Shown here: positions 55,470 through 64,000 of the stretch, piece by piece
Position numbering within the stretch: position 1 is the first letter of the stretch
Layout of the letters: each line of letters opens with the position of its first letter
Source: Didymella arachidicola
Lineage: Eukaryota > Ascomycota > Dothideomycetes > Pleosporales > Didymellaceae
Assembly (NCBI GenBank): GCA_016630955.3
Contig: CM050002.1
Coordinates: 248,001-312,000 of the forward strand
Direction of reading: 5' to 3'
DNA: 64,000 nt
Translations under genes and position numbers: made by a program
The notes under the pieces: model-generated
What the model was told of the DNA's origin: nothing
Databases searched by the model: none
Seen by the model: only the letters and a program-made list of their open reading frames with translations

Positions 55470-57125
55470 ATGGAAGAGGGTTATTTTGACCAATATGGAC
55501 CGCAATCCGATGCGGTAGACGACATGCCCTGGCTTTCTGACTTCATAGCTGCTGACCCCGCAACTGACGAATGGCTGAACAATTTCCCTCAATTTGAACC
55601 GAATTCAGCTGCTATTGGCAACAACAACACGACCGTAAGCCCTTTCGAGTATGACTTCACGAATCTTGGGACCTTGGATGTCGGCAATGATTACACGAAT
55701 ACATCGAAAGATGTCGTTCCGGACATGGCAGCGCCGCTATCAGTTTTGCTACAGCAAGTCCAACAAGAGCGCGACTCAGCATCTGTGCAGCAGCGGAAGT
55801 CGCTTCCACGGAAGCGAAGTACCTATTTCAGGCGAAGTGCAGGGAAATCGAGCCCTATACCAATTATGACGCCAGAAAGAACGCATGGCGAACCGCAATC
55901 GCTCGCGATGCAACGATGGCAAGACTCGCCGCCACAGAATGAAGCAGCATCCCTATCTGCGATTTACTCCGCTCTGGAGAATCCCATGGCAAATGGAACC
56001 CCGAGCAACTCGTGGATTCCCAACTTTGACGGATTGCGTACATATCGAACACCACCTTCCTTGACCAGTGTTGCCAGCAGTGTCTCGTCTCGTCACTCAG
56101 CTGACTCTAGTCGCTCAGCCGCTTCTGGGACATCAAAACGTTCTCGTGTTACTAAGAAGACGAGGAAGCCAAAGACCATACGGAAGGAGACCAATCCTGA
56201 AGACCGAATCTTCAAATGTACTTTCTGCTGCGACACCTTTAAGCACAAGTATGACTGGACACGGCACGAGCAATCGCTTCATCTCAGTACAACTGAGTGG
56301 CAATGCGCGCCTCATGGTGGTTGCGTAGTGTTATCGACCGGCAGAGCACATTGCGCGTATTGTAGCGCATTAGATCCAACCGCCGAACATCTTGAACAGC
56401 ACAATCATAGCTCATGCCACACCGAGCAAGGAACACCACGATCTTTCCGGCGCAAAGACCACCTGGTTCAGCATCTCCGACTCTTCCATGGAATCGAAAC
56501 GCTCCCTCTCATCGATGACTGGAAAGTCAATCTGCCGCCAATCAGCTCACGTTGTGGCTTCTGCAACGCCACGCTGAGCAGCTGGGACGAACGTGTCAAT
56601 CATCTAGCTGCACACTTTCGCCAGGGAAAAACAATGGACGGCTGGAATGGTGACCATGGATTCGATGCCATTACTTCCACGCGTGTTGCTTGTGCCCTGC
56701 CGCCATATCTGCTCGCAGATGACTCTAGAAGTCTTGTACCTTTCTCTGCAACAAATCCTGCGTCGAGAGACCACTTCAACCAGATGCTGTCGCTGCTCGA
56801 TCAGGAAGGCATGCTTTCGTCACAGCCACAGAACCAGAAGGATGCTGCTGGTTCTAATATGATGGCACTTCCCAAGTTGGTCGAGAATGACAGTCCTTAC
56901 ATGTTTGCAGATGTCCTGGCGCAGCATCTCAGCCAATTTGCACGTAACAATATCATGAAGGGCGTCATGCCCACCGATGAGATGTTTCAAAGAGAGGCAA
57001 GACGGGTTGCGTTTGGTGATGAGGATGGCTGGAACCAAACACTGGCCGACAATCAAGAGTGGCTCAAGAGTTGGAAGAAACAAGAGGACTGGTTGGCAGC
57101 AGCATCGCAATTGAGTCTGAACTAA
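55470..57125 (+). CDS. C2H2 zinc-finger transcription factor
   Basis: Single-exon frame of 551 residues. An acidic/Gln-rich N-terminus (possible activation region) is followed by a basic Ser/Lys-rich patch (SKRSRVTKKTRKPK) and zinc fingers: FKCTFCCDTFKHKYDWTRHEQSLH, a second C-C…RRKDHLVQHLRLFH unit, and CGFCNATLSSWDERVNHLAAHFRQGKTMDGW. The order and last unit match those of the HET-kinase fusion at 5379-10464 (HFRNIH and CGFC…HIADHFKQGKCMLDW), so the two are probably paralogues for the finger module. The C-terminal helical region ends KQEDWLAAASQLSLN. Target genes are unknown. Confidence 0.85.
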   Translation: MEEGYFDQYGPQSDAVDDMPWLSDFIAADPATDEWLNNFPQFEPNSAAIGNNNTTVSPFEYDFTNLGTLDVGNDYTNTSKDVVPDMAAPLSVLLQQVQQERDSASVQQRKSLPRKRSTYFRRSAGKSSPIPIMTPERTHGEPQSLAMQRWQDSPPQNEAASLSAIYSALENPMANGTPSNSWIPNFDGLRTYRTPPSLTSVASSVSSRHSADSSRSAASGTSKRSRVTKKTRKPKTIRKETNPEDRIFKCTFCCDTFKHKYDWTRHEQSLHLSTTEWQCAPHGGCVVLSTGRAHCAYCSALDPTAEHLEQHNHSSCHTEQGTPRSFRRKDHLVQHLRLFHGIETLPLIDDWKVNLPPISSRCGFCNATLSSWDERVNHLAAHFRQGKTMDGWNGDHGFDAITSTRVACALPPYLLADDSRSLVPFSATNPASRDHFNQMLSLLDQEGMLSSQPQNQKDAAGSNMMALPKLVENDSPYMFADVLAQHLSQFARNNIMKGVMPTDEMFQREARRVAFGDEDGWNQTLADNQEWLKSWKKQEDWLAAASQLSLN

Positions 57126-57852
57126 TACTCGTACAATGTGGGGTTCAATTTCTCGAATCGACAAGGAAGTTCGGTCGTGGAGATGAAAGAGCGCGAAGAT
57201 TGGTTTTCGTAGAGTTAGCTACGTGATACCACTTAATATATGACTCTCAATGACCTACAAGGCGTAGCATCCGAGATGCAAGGCTTGGATATACACATAC
57301 CGCTCAAACGTCTGCTATGTTCCTCAATCAGGTAAAGCTCAGATCTACAGAGCGCGGCTGCAGAGCGTGCTTAGCGTTAGTTTTCCGATATTACAACTAC
57401 TGCGGTATCAGGCACAAGTAGTGTAGGTGGGTCACGGCGTGGCAATGACTACGGTCAGCGTACTGGAACTTTTGCTGGCTTAGATAGGACTGATGGAGTT
57501 AGTCAACACAATAAGAAGTTGCCTTCCAAAACACCGACGAAGAGTTGCACAGCAGTCGCGTGACACACATACAGATGTGGTACAGTGTCGTGAGCCGCCA
57601 TTATCAAAGCTTGGGAGATATCTCATATCCTCAAGAGATTTACTCAGGAACAGCGATCTTTGGCGAGGCAAGGATGCCGGCAGCCAGCAGAAGTACTTTA
57701 GATTGACATGACGTAGACAGTTAATATGATTCCACCTCCATGAGGCTTATAGGATAGCTTGCTTGGTGTAACTGTCCTACCTGCTCCTGTGTTGTATCGC
57801 CAGGGACTTCAGCTTTGCGTCGCCGCAGGAATTTTACCGCTTGTCATTGCCC
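57126..57852. other. Convergent intergenic region
   Basis: 3' flanks of the C2H2 gene and the oxygenase gene. No coding exon is supported. Confidence 0.4.
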
Positions 57853-59122
57853 TTACTCATAGTGATTCTTCACCTCGAGCCCTTTGTATTGGAAGCTCGT
57901 GCCCTCTCGCTTATCCAACACCTTCTTGTGGTGCACGTCTTTGACTCTCGCCCTGACGTATTCGGTACCTGTTGGGACCGGTCTACTCAGATCCTTATCT
58001 GCCTCTTTGATAAGCCCCAGACGATCCAATAACGGGGAAGGCACAGTCCGCATGGGTGTATGATCGCCAGGTCGACTAAAGTACAGCAATCCCAGTCGAG
58101 GGATGTTGATCTGGTCCTTGGGCGGTGTGACGACTCGGTGAATCGTGGATTTAATGAAACCTATTATATATCAGCATCGCCCGGACCGTTATGAGAAAAA
58201 GTGCTTACCATTGGTCAAAAATGTCAAAGTGTCTGCAGCGTTGCAAGTGATGCCTCCAGTCACTGGCTTGACATATTTCCACTCGCCTTCAGGAGTCCGG
58301 ATCTGCAAACCTGCAACGTGCTGACTGAACAGTAGTGTCAGGCTACCAAAGTCCGTATGTCCACCCTTTGAATAAGCTTGGGCCTTGTCCCACTCTTCTT
58401 GTGTGCGCACATTGTATATCATGTACCTGGCTTAATTAGTCGTGATCTCTGTGTCAATTCCGTGGCTGGAATACCTTAGATGATCGTCTGAAACTTGGTC
58501 ATACGCATGTGCATCTGCCAGGTAGTTCTCAGGTAGCTCCAAGATGATGGCAATCAGAACGAAAAGCTTGCGTGCGACTTCCCAAACGTCACGATGGAAG
58601 TCTCGGATTTCGTCCCAGTTCTCTTCGACGACCTGGTGCTTGCCAACATCTTTCCACGCAGGAATGTCCTTGTGAATGTTGAGCTTTTACATATCAGCCT
58701 CAACCTTTTGACTGTGCATAAATGATACCAACCATTTCTATATTCTCCTTGACGCCAGTATCGCCAATCCATCTCTCATTCTCCCTATACCCAAAGTACT
58801 CGCCTTCAGCGAAGTTGCATGGGAACCTCCTTTTCTCTTCAAGCGGCTCCTTGAAGAATGTGTTGCCGATGCTGAATTGGCGTAAAACCCGCTCATCATC
58901 GATACCTGAACCAGTAACAACCCAGAAACCGACTCTTGTGATGGCATCGTACAGCTGCTTTGCTAGCTCTTGCTTGCCACCTGGCTCTTCAAAGCGAGAC
59001 AGGTCGATTGTCGTCAACGGTGCCCAGTCAAGATTCTCAGATGTCTCTTGTGGCCTGCTCCATGGCTTGATGATGGGCTTATTGTTGGTCTGAGGTAGAG
59101 GGTTGATTGCTGAAGGAGCCAT
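57853..59122 (-). CDS. 2OG-Fe(II) dioxygenase (isopenicillin-N-synthase-like)
   Basis: Four exons on the minus strand: 59122-58733, 58683-58475, 58426-58209 and 58160-57853 (introns 49, 48, 48 nt), 374 residues. An N-terminal DIOX_N region (WAPLTTIDLSRFEEPGGK…VGFWVVTGSG) is followed by the double-stranded beta-helix with the iron ligands in GGHTDFGSLTLLF (H-x-D) and in TIHRVVTPP (distal His), and SRPGDHTP where Arg would bind 2-oxoglutarate. The family includes hydroxylases and desaturases of secondary metabolites, flavonoids and pyrimidines; the substrate here is unknown. It is divergent from the MFS transporter at 59792 with 669 bp between, and convergent with the C2H2 factor. Confidence 0.92.
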
Positions 59123-59791
59123 GGTGGTGGTGGCGTGTCAAAAAATTCTAGGCGGACTTTTAGGGCCGAACGAGGTCTCATTCTGTTCAATTCGACCTCC
59201 TGGACATACTATATACACATCTTGTCAGCACGTTGTGCTTGGTGTTGCCCACGCGGGGTCTGCGTCGTGATTGGGCATGCAGTTTCCGAGTCGTTGTTAC
59301 TCCTCACGATGGCGTGCTTTCCTGCAACAACAGCGTGCTGATCCTTAGTTCGTCGGCAATAACGTTACACGGCATTGTGTATGGTGGTACCTGATCCCGA
59401 GTGCCATTCTCCGCATGAGGCGTCCAAAGAGCGTGCTCTGATGCCGGTAAGGCGTTCGTATTGGTGTGGGCGTCCAGTACGAATTGGGATAGGCGACTTG
59501 TAGAGATCTTAAGAGAACCGTAGTTTGATGCTTGTCGAGGCTTGCGCTTGCATGTAGTCGCTATCTCTTAACATTGGCGAAGGCCACTTATCGTCATTAC
59601 GAGTATAATGTCGCGATAACCGCAGGCCTGTTCCGCGCACCAAAGATGCCGGGCTCGTTGGTGGCGGCATCTATCTGAACGCCGGGCTACCGTGAGATAT
59701 ATCTGCTGCATTGCGCTTTACGATACTCTCCAGTGTCTTGGACCGGCGATCTACCTTACCTTGAACGACCACCGTTCTTTCCTATTTCGAC
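59123..59791. promoter_or_regulatory. Divergent promoter oxygenase / MFS transporter
   Basis: 669 bp between start codons. No gene is seen. The shared upstream region makes co-regulation possible. Confidence 0.45.
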
Positions 59792-61388
59792 ATGGCTACC
59801 ACAAAGGATCCCATCGACCAGCTGACCTACGTTGCTAATGACGCTCGAACAGTCTTCGAAAAGGAGCAGTCGTCACCGACGTCAACATCTGTAGCCTCAG
59901 AGTCCCTCAACGCCAGCCCAGAATTCGAGAAGGAGCTGTTGCGCAAGATTGACCGCTGGCTGGTAGGCTTTTATTCGCTCGTCTACGTATTCAGAGTCAT
60001 CGACAGTGCCAACTACTCGAACGCCGCAATCATAAACCTCGAGGCTGGGACTGGCATCAAGAAGCAGTTGGGATTTACACCTTCACAATGGGCATGGACG
60101 TTGTCCATCTTCTCCTACAGTTATCTGATCTTCGAGCCGACTAACACCATCTTGTTGAAGCTATTCACGCCTTCTAGATGGATGTTCGTTCTCATTATGG
60201 CATGGGGTGTCTCGGCATGCTGTTCAGCGGCGGCAATGAATTTCTCAGGCATGATGTGCGTACGCTTCGCGATTGGAATGGCCGAGGCGGGCTTCTTTCC
60301 AAGCGTACTGTATCATTACGCGTTCTGGTATAAGCCTACGGAGATGCCCCAACGTATAGCTTTCTTCTATTCAGTCGGCCAGGTCTCAAGCGCCTTATCG
60401 GGCTTGCTGGCGTACGCAATTTCGCACATGGATCAACTGGGCGGTCTCTCCGGGTGGAGATGGCTCTTTCTGCTCGAGGGCTTACCAGCGATTTTGCTGG
60501 CCTTCGTTGCTTTTTGGCTGCCGGACTACCCGGAATCGACGAAGTTTCTGACTGAAGCGGAACGACTGTATATGAGACACCGGCTTGCCAACAATGCCCC
60601 CCGGGGCGAGAACCATTGGGACTGGGCGTCGCTGAGGGTCATGATGAAGGATCCGACCTTCTATACGTTCAGTCTGTACTGGATCTGCCACGGCATAGGA
60701 GGTTTTGGTGTTGGTTTCGCGCTACCAACTGTCATCTATCAGCTTGGGTTCACTACCACTGCTTATTCACAATTGATGAACATTGTGAGTGTGCATAATT
60801 AGAAGGGTCCGACCGAGTGCTGATCAGTAAAGCCGCCATACGTTTCAGCATTCCTACTCCTGAACGCATTGGGCTTCATGTTGCAGCGTAGATGGATCAG
60901 GCCCTGGGTCACTGCTGTTGGCAGTAAGTCGAACGCGTGAGCGGGCTATGAGCAGTAAGCTAACAGGATCAGTTGAGTCGACAACGATAGTTTGCTACAT
61001 CATTCTTCTCACCGTTGACCACCCGGTCGTTCGCTACCTAAGTCTAATCGTCGCTATAGCCTGCGCAGGTTGTGCATATCCGGTGATTTGGCCGGAGCGC
61101 ATCAGGGCTCTTGAGGGTACGGTAGCATCTGGTATTGGCATTGGCGTAACGAATGCGTGCGCGCAGTTCAGGTACGTCAGAATTGCTGACCCGGCGTGCG
61201 TATACTGATTCTTCGATAGCGGCATTGTTGGACCGCATGTCTTCAGTACAGTCTTTGGTCCACGATACCGCACCTCGTATGCCATCAACCTGTCGATCCT
61301 AGTTGTAGGCATATGCTCCATCTTGACGAGCTGGCTTCTCGTCATCAGGAAGGACCGAAGACATTCGGACGTTGTGAAGCATGGATGA
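59792..61388 (+). CDS. MFS transporter, allantoate permease (Dal5/Tna1) type
   Basis: Exons 59792-60784, 60833-60923, 60967-61171 and 61220-61388 (introns 48, 43, 48 nt), 485 residues. The N-terminal cytosolic part has a FEKELLRKIDRWL start to TM1, then ANYSNAAIINLEAGTGIKKQLG, MAWGVSACCSAA, FAIGMAEAGFFPSVLYH, YSVGQVSSALSGLLAYAI and GWRWLFLLEGLPA, typical of the anion:cation symporter branch. Splicing gives MNIPPYVSAF and CAQFSGIVGPHVFSTVFGPRY, the standard second-half motifs. Known members carry allantoate, nicotinate, pantothenate or similar carboxylates into the cell by proton symport. The substrate here is not predictable. The tail is short and basic (RKDRRHSDVVKHG). Confidence 0.92.
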
Positions 61389-62978
61389 GCACCAAAACGC
61401 TGGGGGGGAATTCAATGCGTGCTTCAAGGCCGGAGTCGACGCTGCATAGCTTCGCCTGACCTTGCCGATGCAACGAATGGGCGAAAATGAACAACATCGA
61501 GGATGCGCCACCCTCGGATCCGTGCTCGTCATGACCTATCGTTCGTATTCAAATACTGTTGATCCCTTGCGGCAAAGACTGGGGAGATGGTCAAGCGCAA
61601 CAAGATTGAGATCAGCTCTTCTCCAAGCTCTTCGGTGATTCGGATGGGGTCAGGATGACGATGAGGTTGTGGGAAAGGGTTGATCAGCGAAGGCAACCAC
61701 TCGACAAGGTTCCTTCGTCCTTAACGAATGTGCATTTGGCCAAGTACCGCTACTGCGCGTGCAAGGTATCTTGTGTGCCTCTTTTCACTTGAGAAGCAGG
61801 TATTACGGCGCGTTGAAACACCGAGCAAGGTCGGATAAAGTTTGCTGTACAAATATCGGTGAGCGTTGAATGATGAGCTTCTAGTTTCCGGTCCCATGAT
61901 ACCAATCGCTCATCTCGATTGGACGACCGTAGTGCTGAGTTGACTAAGTCAGCGGATGAAGGGATCGATAGCCGTTGGATAGGCTTGAACAACTGTTCCG
62001 TCCCGCATGCTCACTGTCTGACAGCTGTTCAATGCATGGCTGCCGAGATGGCCGCCGTAAAACTCGAAATCATCTCGAGGTCAAGCTGCCTCAGGCGTAA
62101 AGGCGTCGCAAGGATGTTGCTGGTTTGGGTATACACAGGTCGTACAGGGAGCCTCACTAGCCAGCATTTCGGCATGCGAATTAGTAAATTGCGAGAGACG
62201 ATCTTTCGTAAAAGGGCATCACCATGCAGGGGACCACAGGTCAGTCGGAATGCGCGTGGTATTAAGAGAGGATCGTGTCGTGTCTCCACAGTCCTAGCTA
62301 AACCGCATTAGACGTGATGAAACGCGCTTGACGTCGCTGCGCCAAGTACGGAAGGCGCTTCCATGCTGCACTTGCTCCAAGACGTACACATTAGGCACAA
62401 AATGCCTCGGCGCATGAAATCCGCCTCTAAGCCAAAAACACCACGGCATCGATATACGTAGTGCTCAGATGCTGCTGCACAATACGTCCACTCACCTGAA
62501 ACCCATGGAGATCTGACGCTGGTGAGAGGTGTGCCACAGTGTGACGCACACCCTATCTGCAACTACTCCGGGTTACTTGTGACAGGACGCCGCTCATCCG
62601 TCAGGCTGTGTTGAGGCATTGATCGCCCGGTCGCTCTCGGAACCCGTCTGGCCTACGCGAGTAAAGAATGATGATCCCCGGGGGGCTTCGTTCCTTCGCA
62701 CTGTAAAACCGAGCAATTCCTCTCCTTTCATTCCTCAACCACTCGTGATATTATCGAACGCCCAGTGAACTACTGCGGCCGACCCCGCTCTTCTGCACAC
62801 GAAAGCAAACGGCCTCGCCTTCCATGGGCCGCCGCACCTCCACTTCCTAACGCTCCTTTGGTCTCTAGGCACACAAGTACACCGTATCGCCTCTATCACT
62901 CCTTCCACAGCTTCTTTCACTTCTTTTCGACCAAAGGCCCGGTGCCGTTGAATTGACATCTTCTTAAATACCATTGCC
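61389..62978. other. Intergenic 1.6 kb
   Basis: No supportable gene; only short frames on both strands. The last 250 bp are C/T-rich upstream of the glycosyltransferase start. Confidence 0.4.
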
Positions 62979-64000
62979 ATGGCGGGCCGCAGCTTCCTCT
63001 GCCGGCTAGTCCTCTATGCCGTCTTCTCCATCTCCGCAATCAGCCTCTTTACCAAATCTGGATCGCCTTCCTTCTTCTATCGATATTCGAACTCCGTCGC
63101 TCTCCAGCAAGGAGAGATTTTCTGTCCGCAGTCCGAACTTGCCGACGACGTATTAGTCGTGCTGCGCACAGGCGCCACTGAATCTCGCGAAAAGCTGCCC
63201 GTGCACTTTAGGACTACTCTCCGATGTGTGCCCCACTTTGTTGTCTTCTCTGACCTGGACGAGAAGATCGAAGGGAATGAGGTCCACGATGTTCTGGGAA
63301 GCGTCAGCGATCTGACGAGGCAAGAGCATGAGGACTTCAAACTTTACCATCAGTTACAGAAGCACGGCAAGCGGGGTTTGCAGAATCAGCAAGTCCTCAC
63401 CTCGCAGTCGGGTTCATTCAAGGGCGACTACCTGCAGACAGACAATAACGGCTGGAGGTTAGATAAGTGGAAGTTCTTACCCATGATCGATCAGGCCTAC
63501 GCGAAGAAGCCCACTGCCAAGTGGTTCGTCTTCATTGAGGCAGACACTTACCTGGGCTGGAACAACCTGCTCGAGTACCTCGCCGGCTTCGACGACACCA
63601 AATCATACTACATTGGGAAGCATCTCTACATTAGCGATGTCGAATTCGGTTATGGCGGTGCGGGTTTCGTCCTCTCCAACCCCGCCATGCGCAAGGTGTC
63701 AGAGCAGCGCTCAAACAACCTCTACCACTACGAAGAGTTCACCAAGTCGCATTGGGTTGGCGACTGTGCACTTGGAAAGGTGCTGGAGGATGTGAAGGTC
63801 CCCTTGCACCGCGCCTTCCCGCACTTCCAAAGCGACTCTCCAGCGACAGTCGACCCGGCCGTCATGAAAATCGATCGCGACCTCTGGTGCTACCCCACCA
63901 TCACCTACCACCATGTTTCGCCAGCCGAGATCGACGAGCTTTGGCGGTTCGAGCAAGAGTGGTACAAGGAACATGACAACATTGTCCTGAGACATCGTGA
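62979..64000 (+). CDS. GT31-like glycosyltransferase, cut by the window end
   Basis: ATG at 62979 in GCCATGG context; the frame is open to the last base (340 codons plus two bases), so the C-terminus is missing. The N-terminus is a type II signal-anchor (LVLYAVFSISAISLF), then a luminal domain: VLVVLRTGATESREKLPVHFRTTL, VVFSDLDEKI, KWFVFIEADTYLGWNNLLEYL with a DxD-like EADTY, YYIGKHLYI, FGYGGAGFVLSNPAM and DCALGKVL. The arrangement (FxEADTY, GGAGFVLS, GDxALG) is that of Fringe/core-1-galactosyltransferase-like family 31 proteins in fungi. It is probably Golgi. Donor and acceptor sugars are unknown. Confidence 0.88.
   Translation, partial: MAGRSFLCRLVLYAVFSISAISLFTKSGSPSFFYRYSNSVALQQGEIFCPQSELADDVLVVLRTGATESREKLPVHFRTTLRCVPHFVVFSDLDEKIEGNEVHDVLGSVSDLTRQEHEDFKLYHQLQKHGKRGLQNQQVLTSQSGSFKGDYLQTDNNGWRLDKWKFLPMIDQAYAKKPTAKWFVFIEADTYLGWNNLLEYLAGFDDTKSYYIGKHLYISDVEFGYGGAGFVLSNPAMRKVSEQRSNNLYHYEEFTKSHWVGDCALGKVLEDVKVPLHRAFPHFQSDSPATVDPAVMKIDRDLWCYPTITYHHVSPAEIDELWRFEQEWYKEHDNIVLRHR

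Overview
This is a gene-dense nuclear segment from a filamentous ascomycete (Pezizomycotina). Genes carry many short introns (43-160 nt) with fungal GTAAGT/GTGAGT-type donors and CTNAC/CTRAT branch points. Housekeeping genes are fungal in form (RRP7, RPL20, CSN12, DMC1, NUP85, GIS2/CNBP, SYLF/Ysc84), and there is a HET-domain gene, a family restricted to filamentous fungi. A Dothideomycete is my best guess from protein style. That is inference and has not been tested by alignment. I rebuilt exon-intron structures by hand from splice motifs plus protein continuity. Exon coordinates are given inside each entry.

Layout. 0.5-4 kb: a sugar transporter and an ER-type J protein. 4.2-10.5 kb (minus): a small unknown gene, then one very large gene whose three exons join homeodomain-like, C2H2, protein-kinase and HET domains. 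11.7-17.7 kb: a housekeeping block (RRP7, enoyl-CoA hydratase, RPL20, CSN12). 17.7-26 kb: gene-poor, with one BTB/POZ gene. 26-34 kb: the most unusual block. A 1388-residue MACPF / jacalin-like / H-type-lectin protein is divergent from a second, short MACPF-signature protein, followed by a CX5R rhodanese whose spliced C-terminus is a peroxisomal SKL. 34.8-45.3 kb: a second housekeeping block (seven-knuckle CNBP/Gis2, small membrane protein, DMC1, SYLF protein, NUP85). 45.3-53.8 kb: gene-poor, carrying an apparently intact pogo-superfamily DNA transposon (50-bp TIRs, TA target duplication, uninterrupted transposase) and a small conserved Cys-rich gene. 53.8-61.4 kb: prolyl aminopeptidase, C2H2 factor, 2OG-Fe(II) oxygenase and an allantoate-permease-type MFS transporter, possibly a small metabolic cluster. 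63-64 kb: a GT31-like glycosyltransferase cut by the window end.

The two most likely candidates for a new system are (i) the homeodomain-C2H2-kinase-HET fusion, which puts DNA binding, phosphorylation and a cell-death trigger domain in one polypeptide, and (ii) the divergent pair of MACPF-signature genes sharing a promoter with a duplicated ATGGGCCGGCCC motif. The second reads like a two-component, lectin-guided pore-forming defence module. Functions for both are inferred from domain content only.
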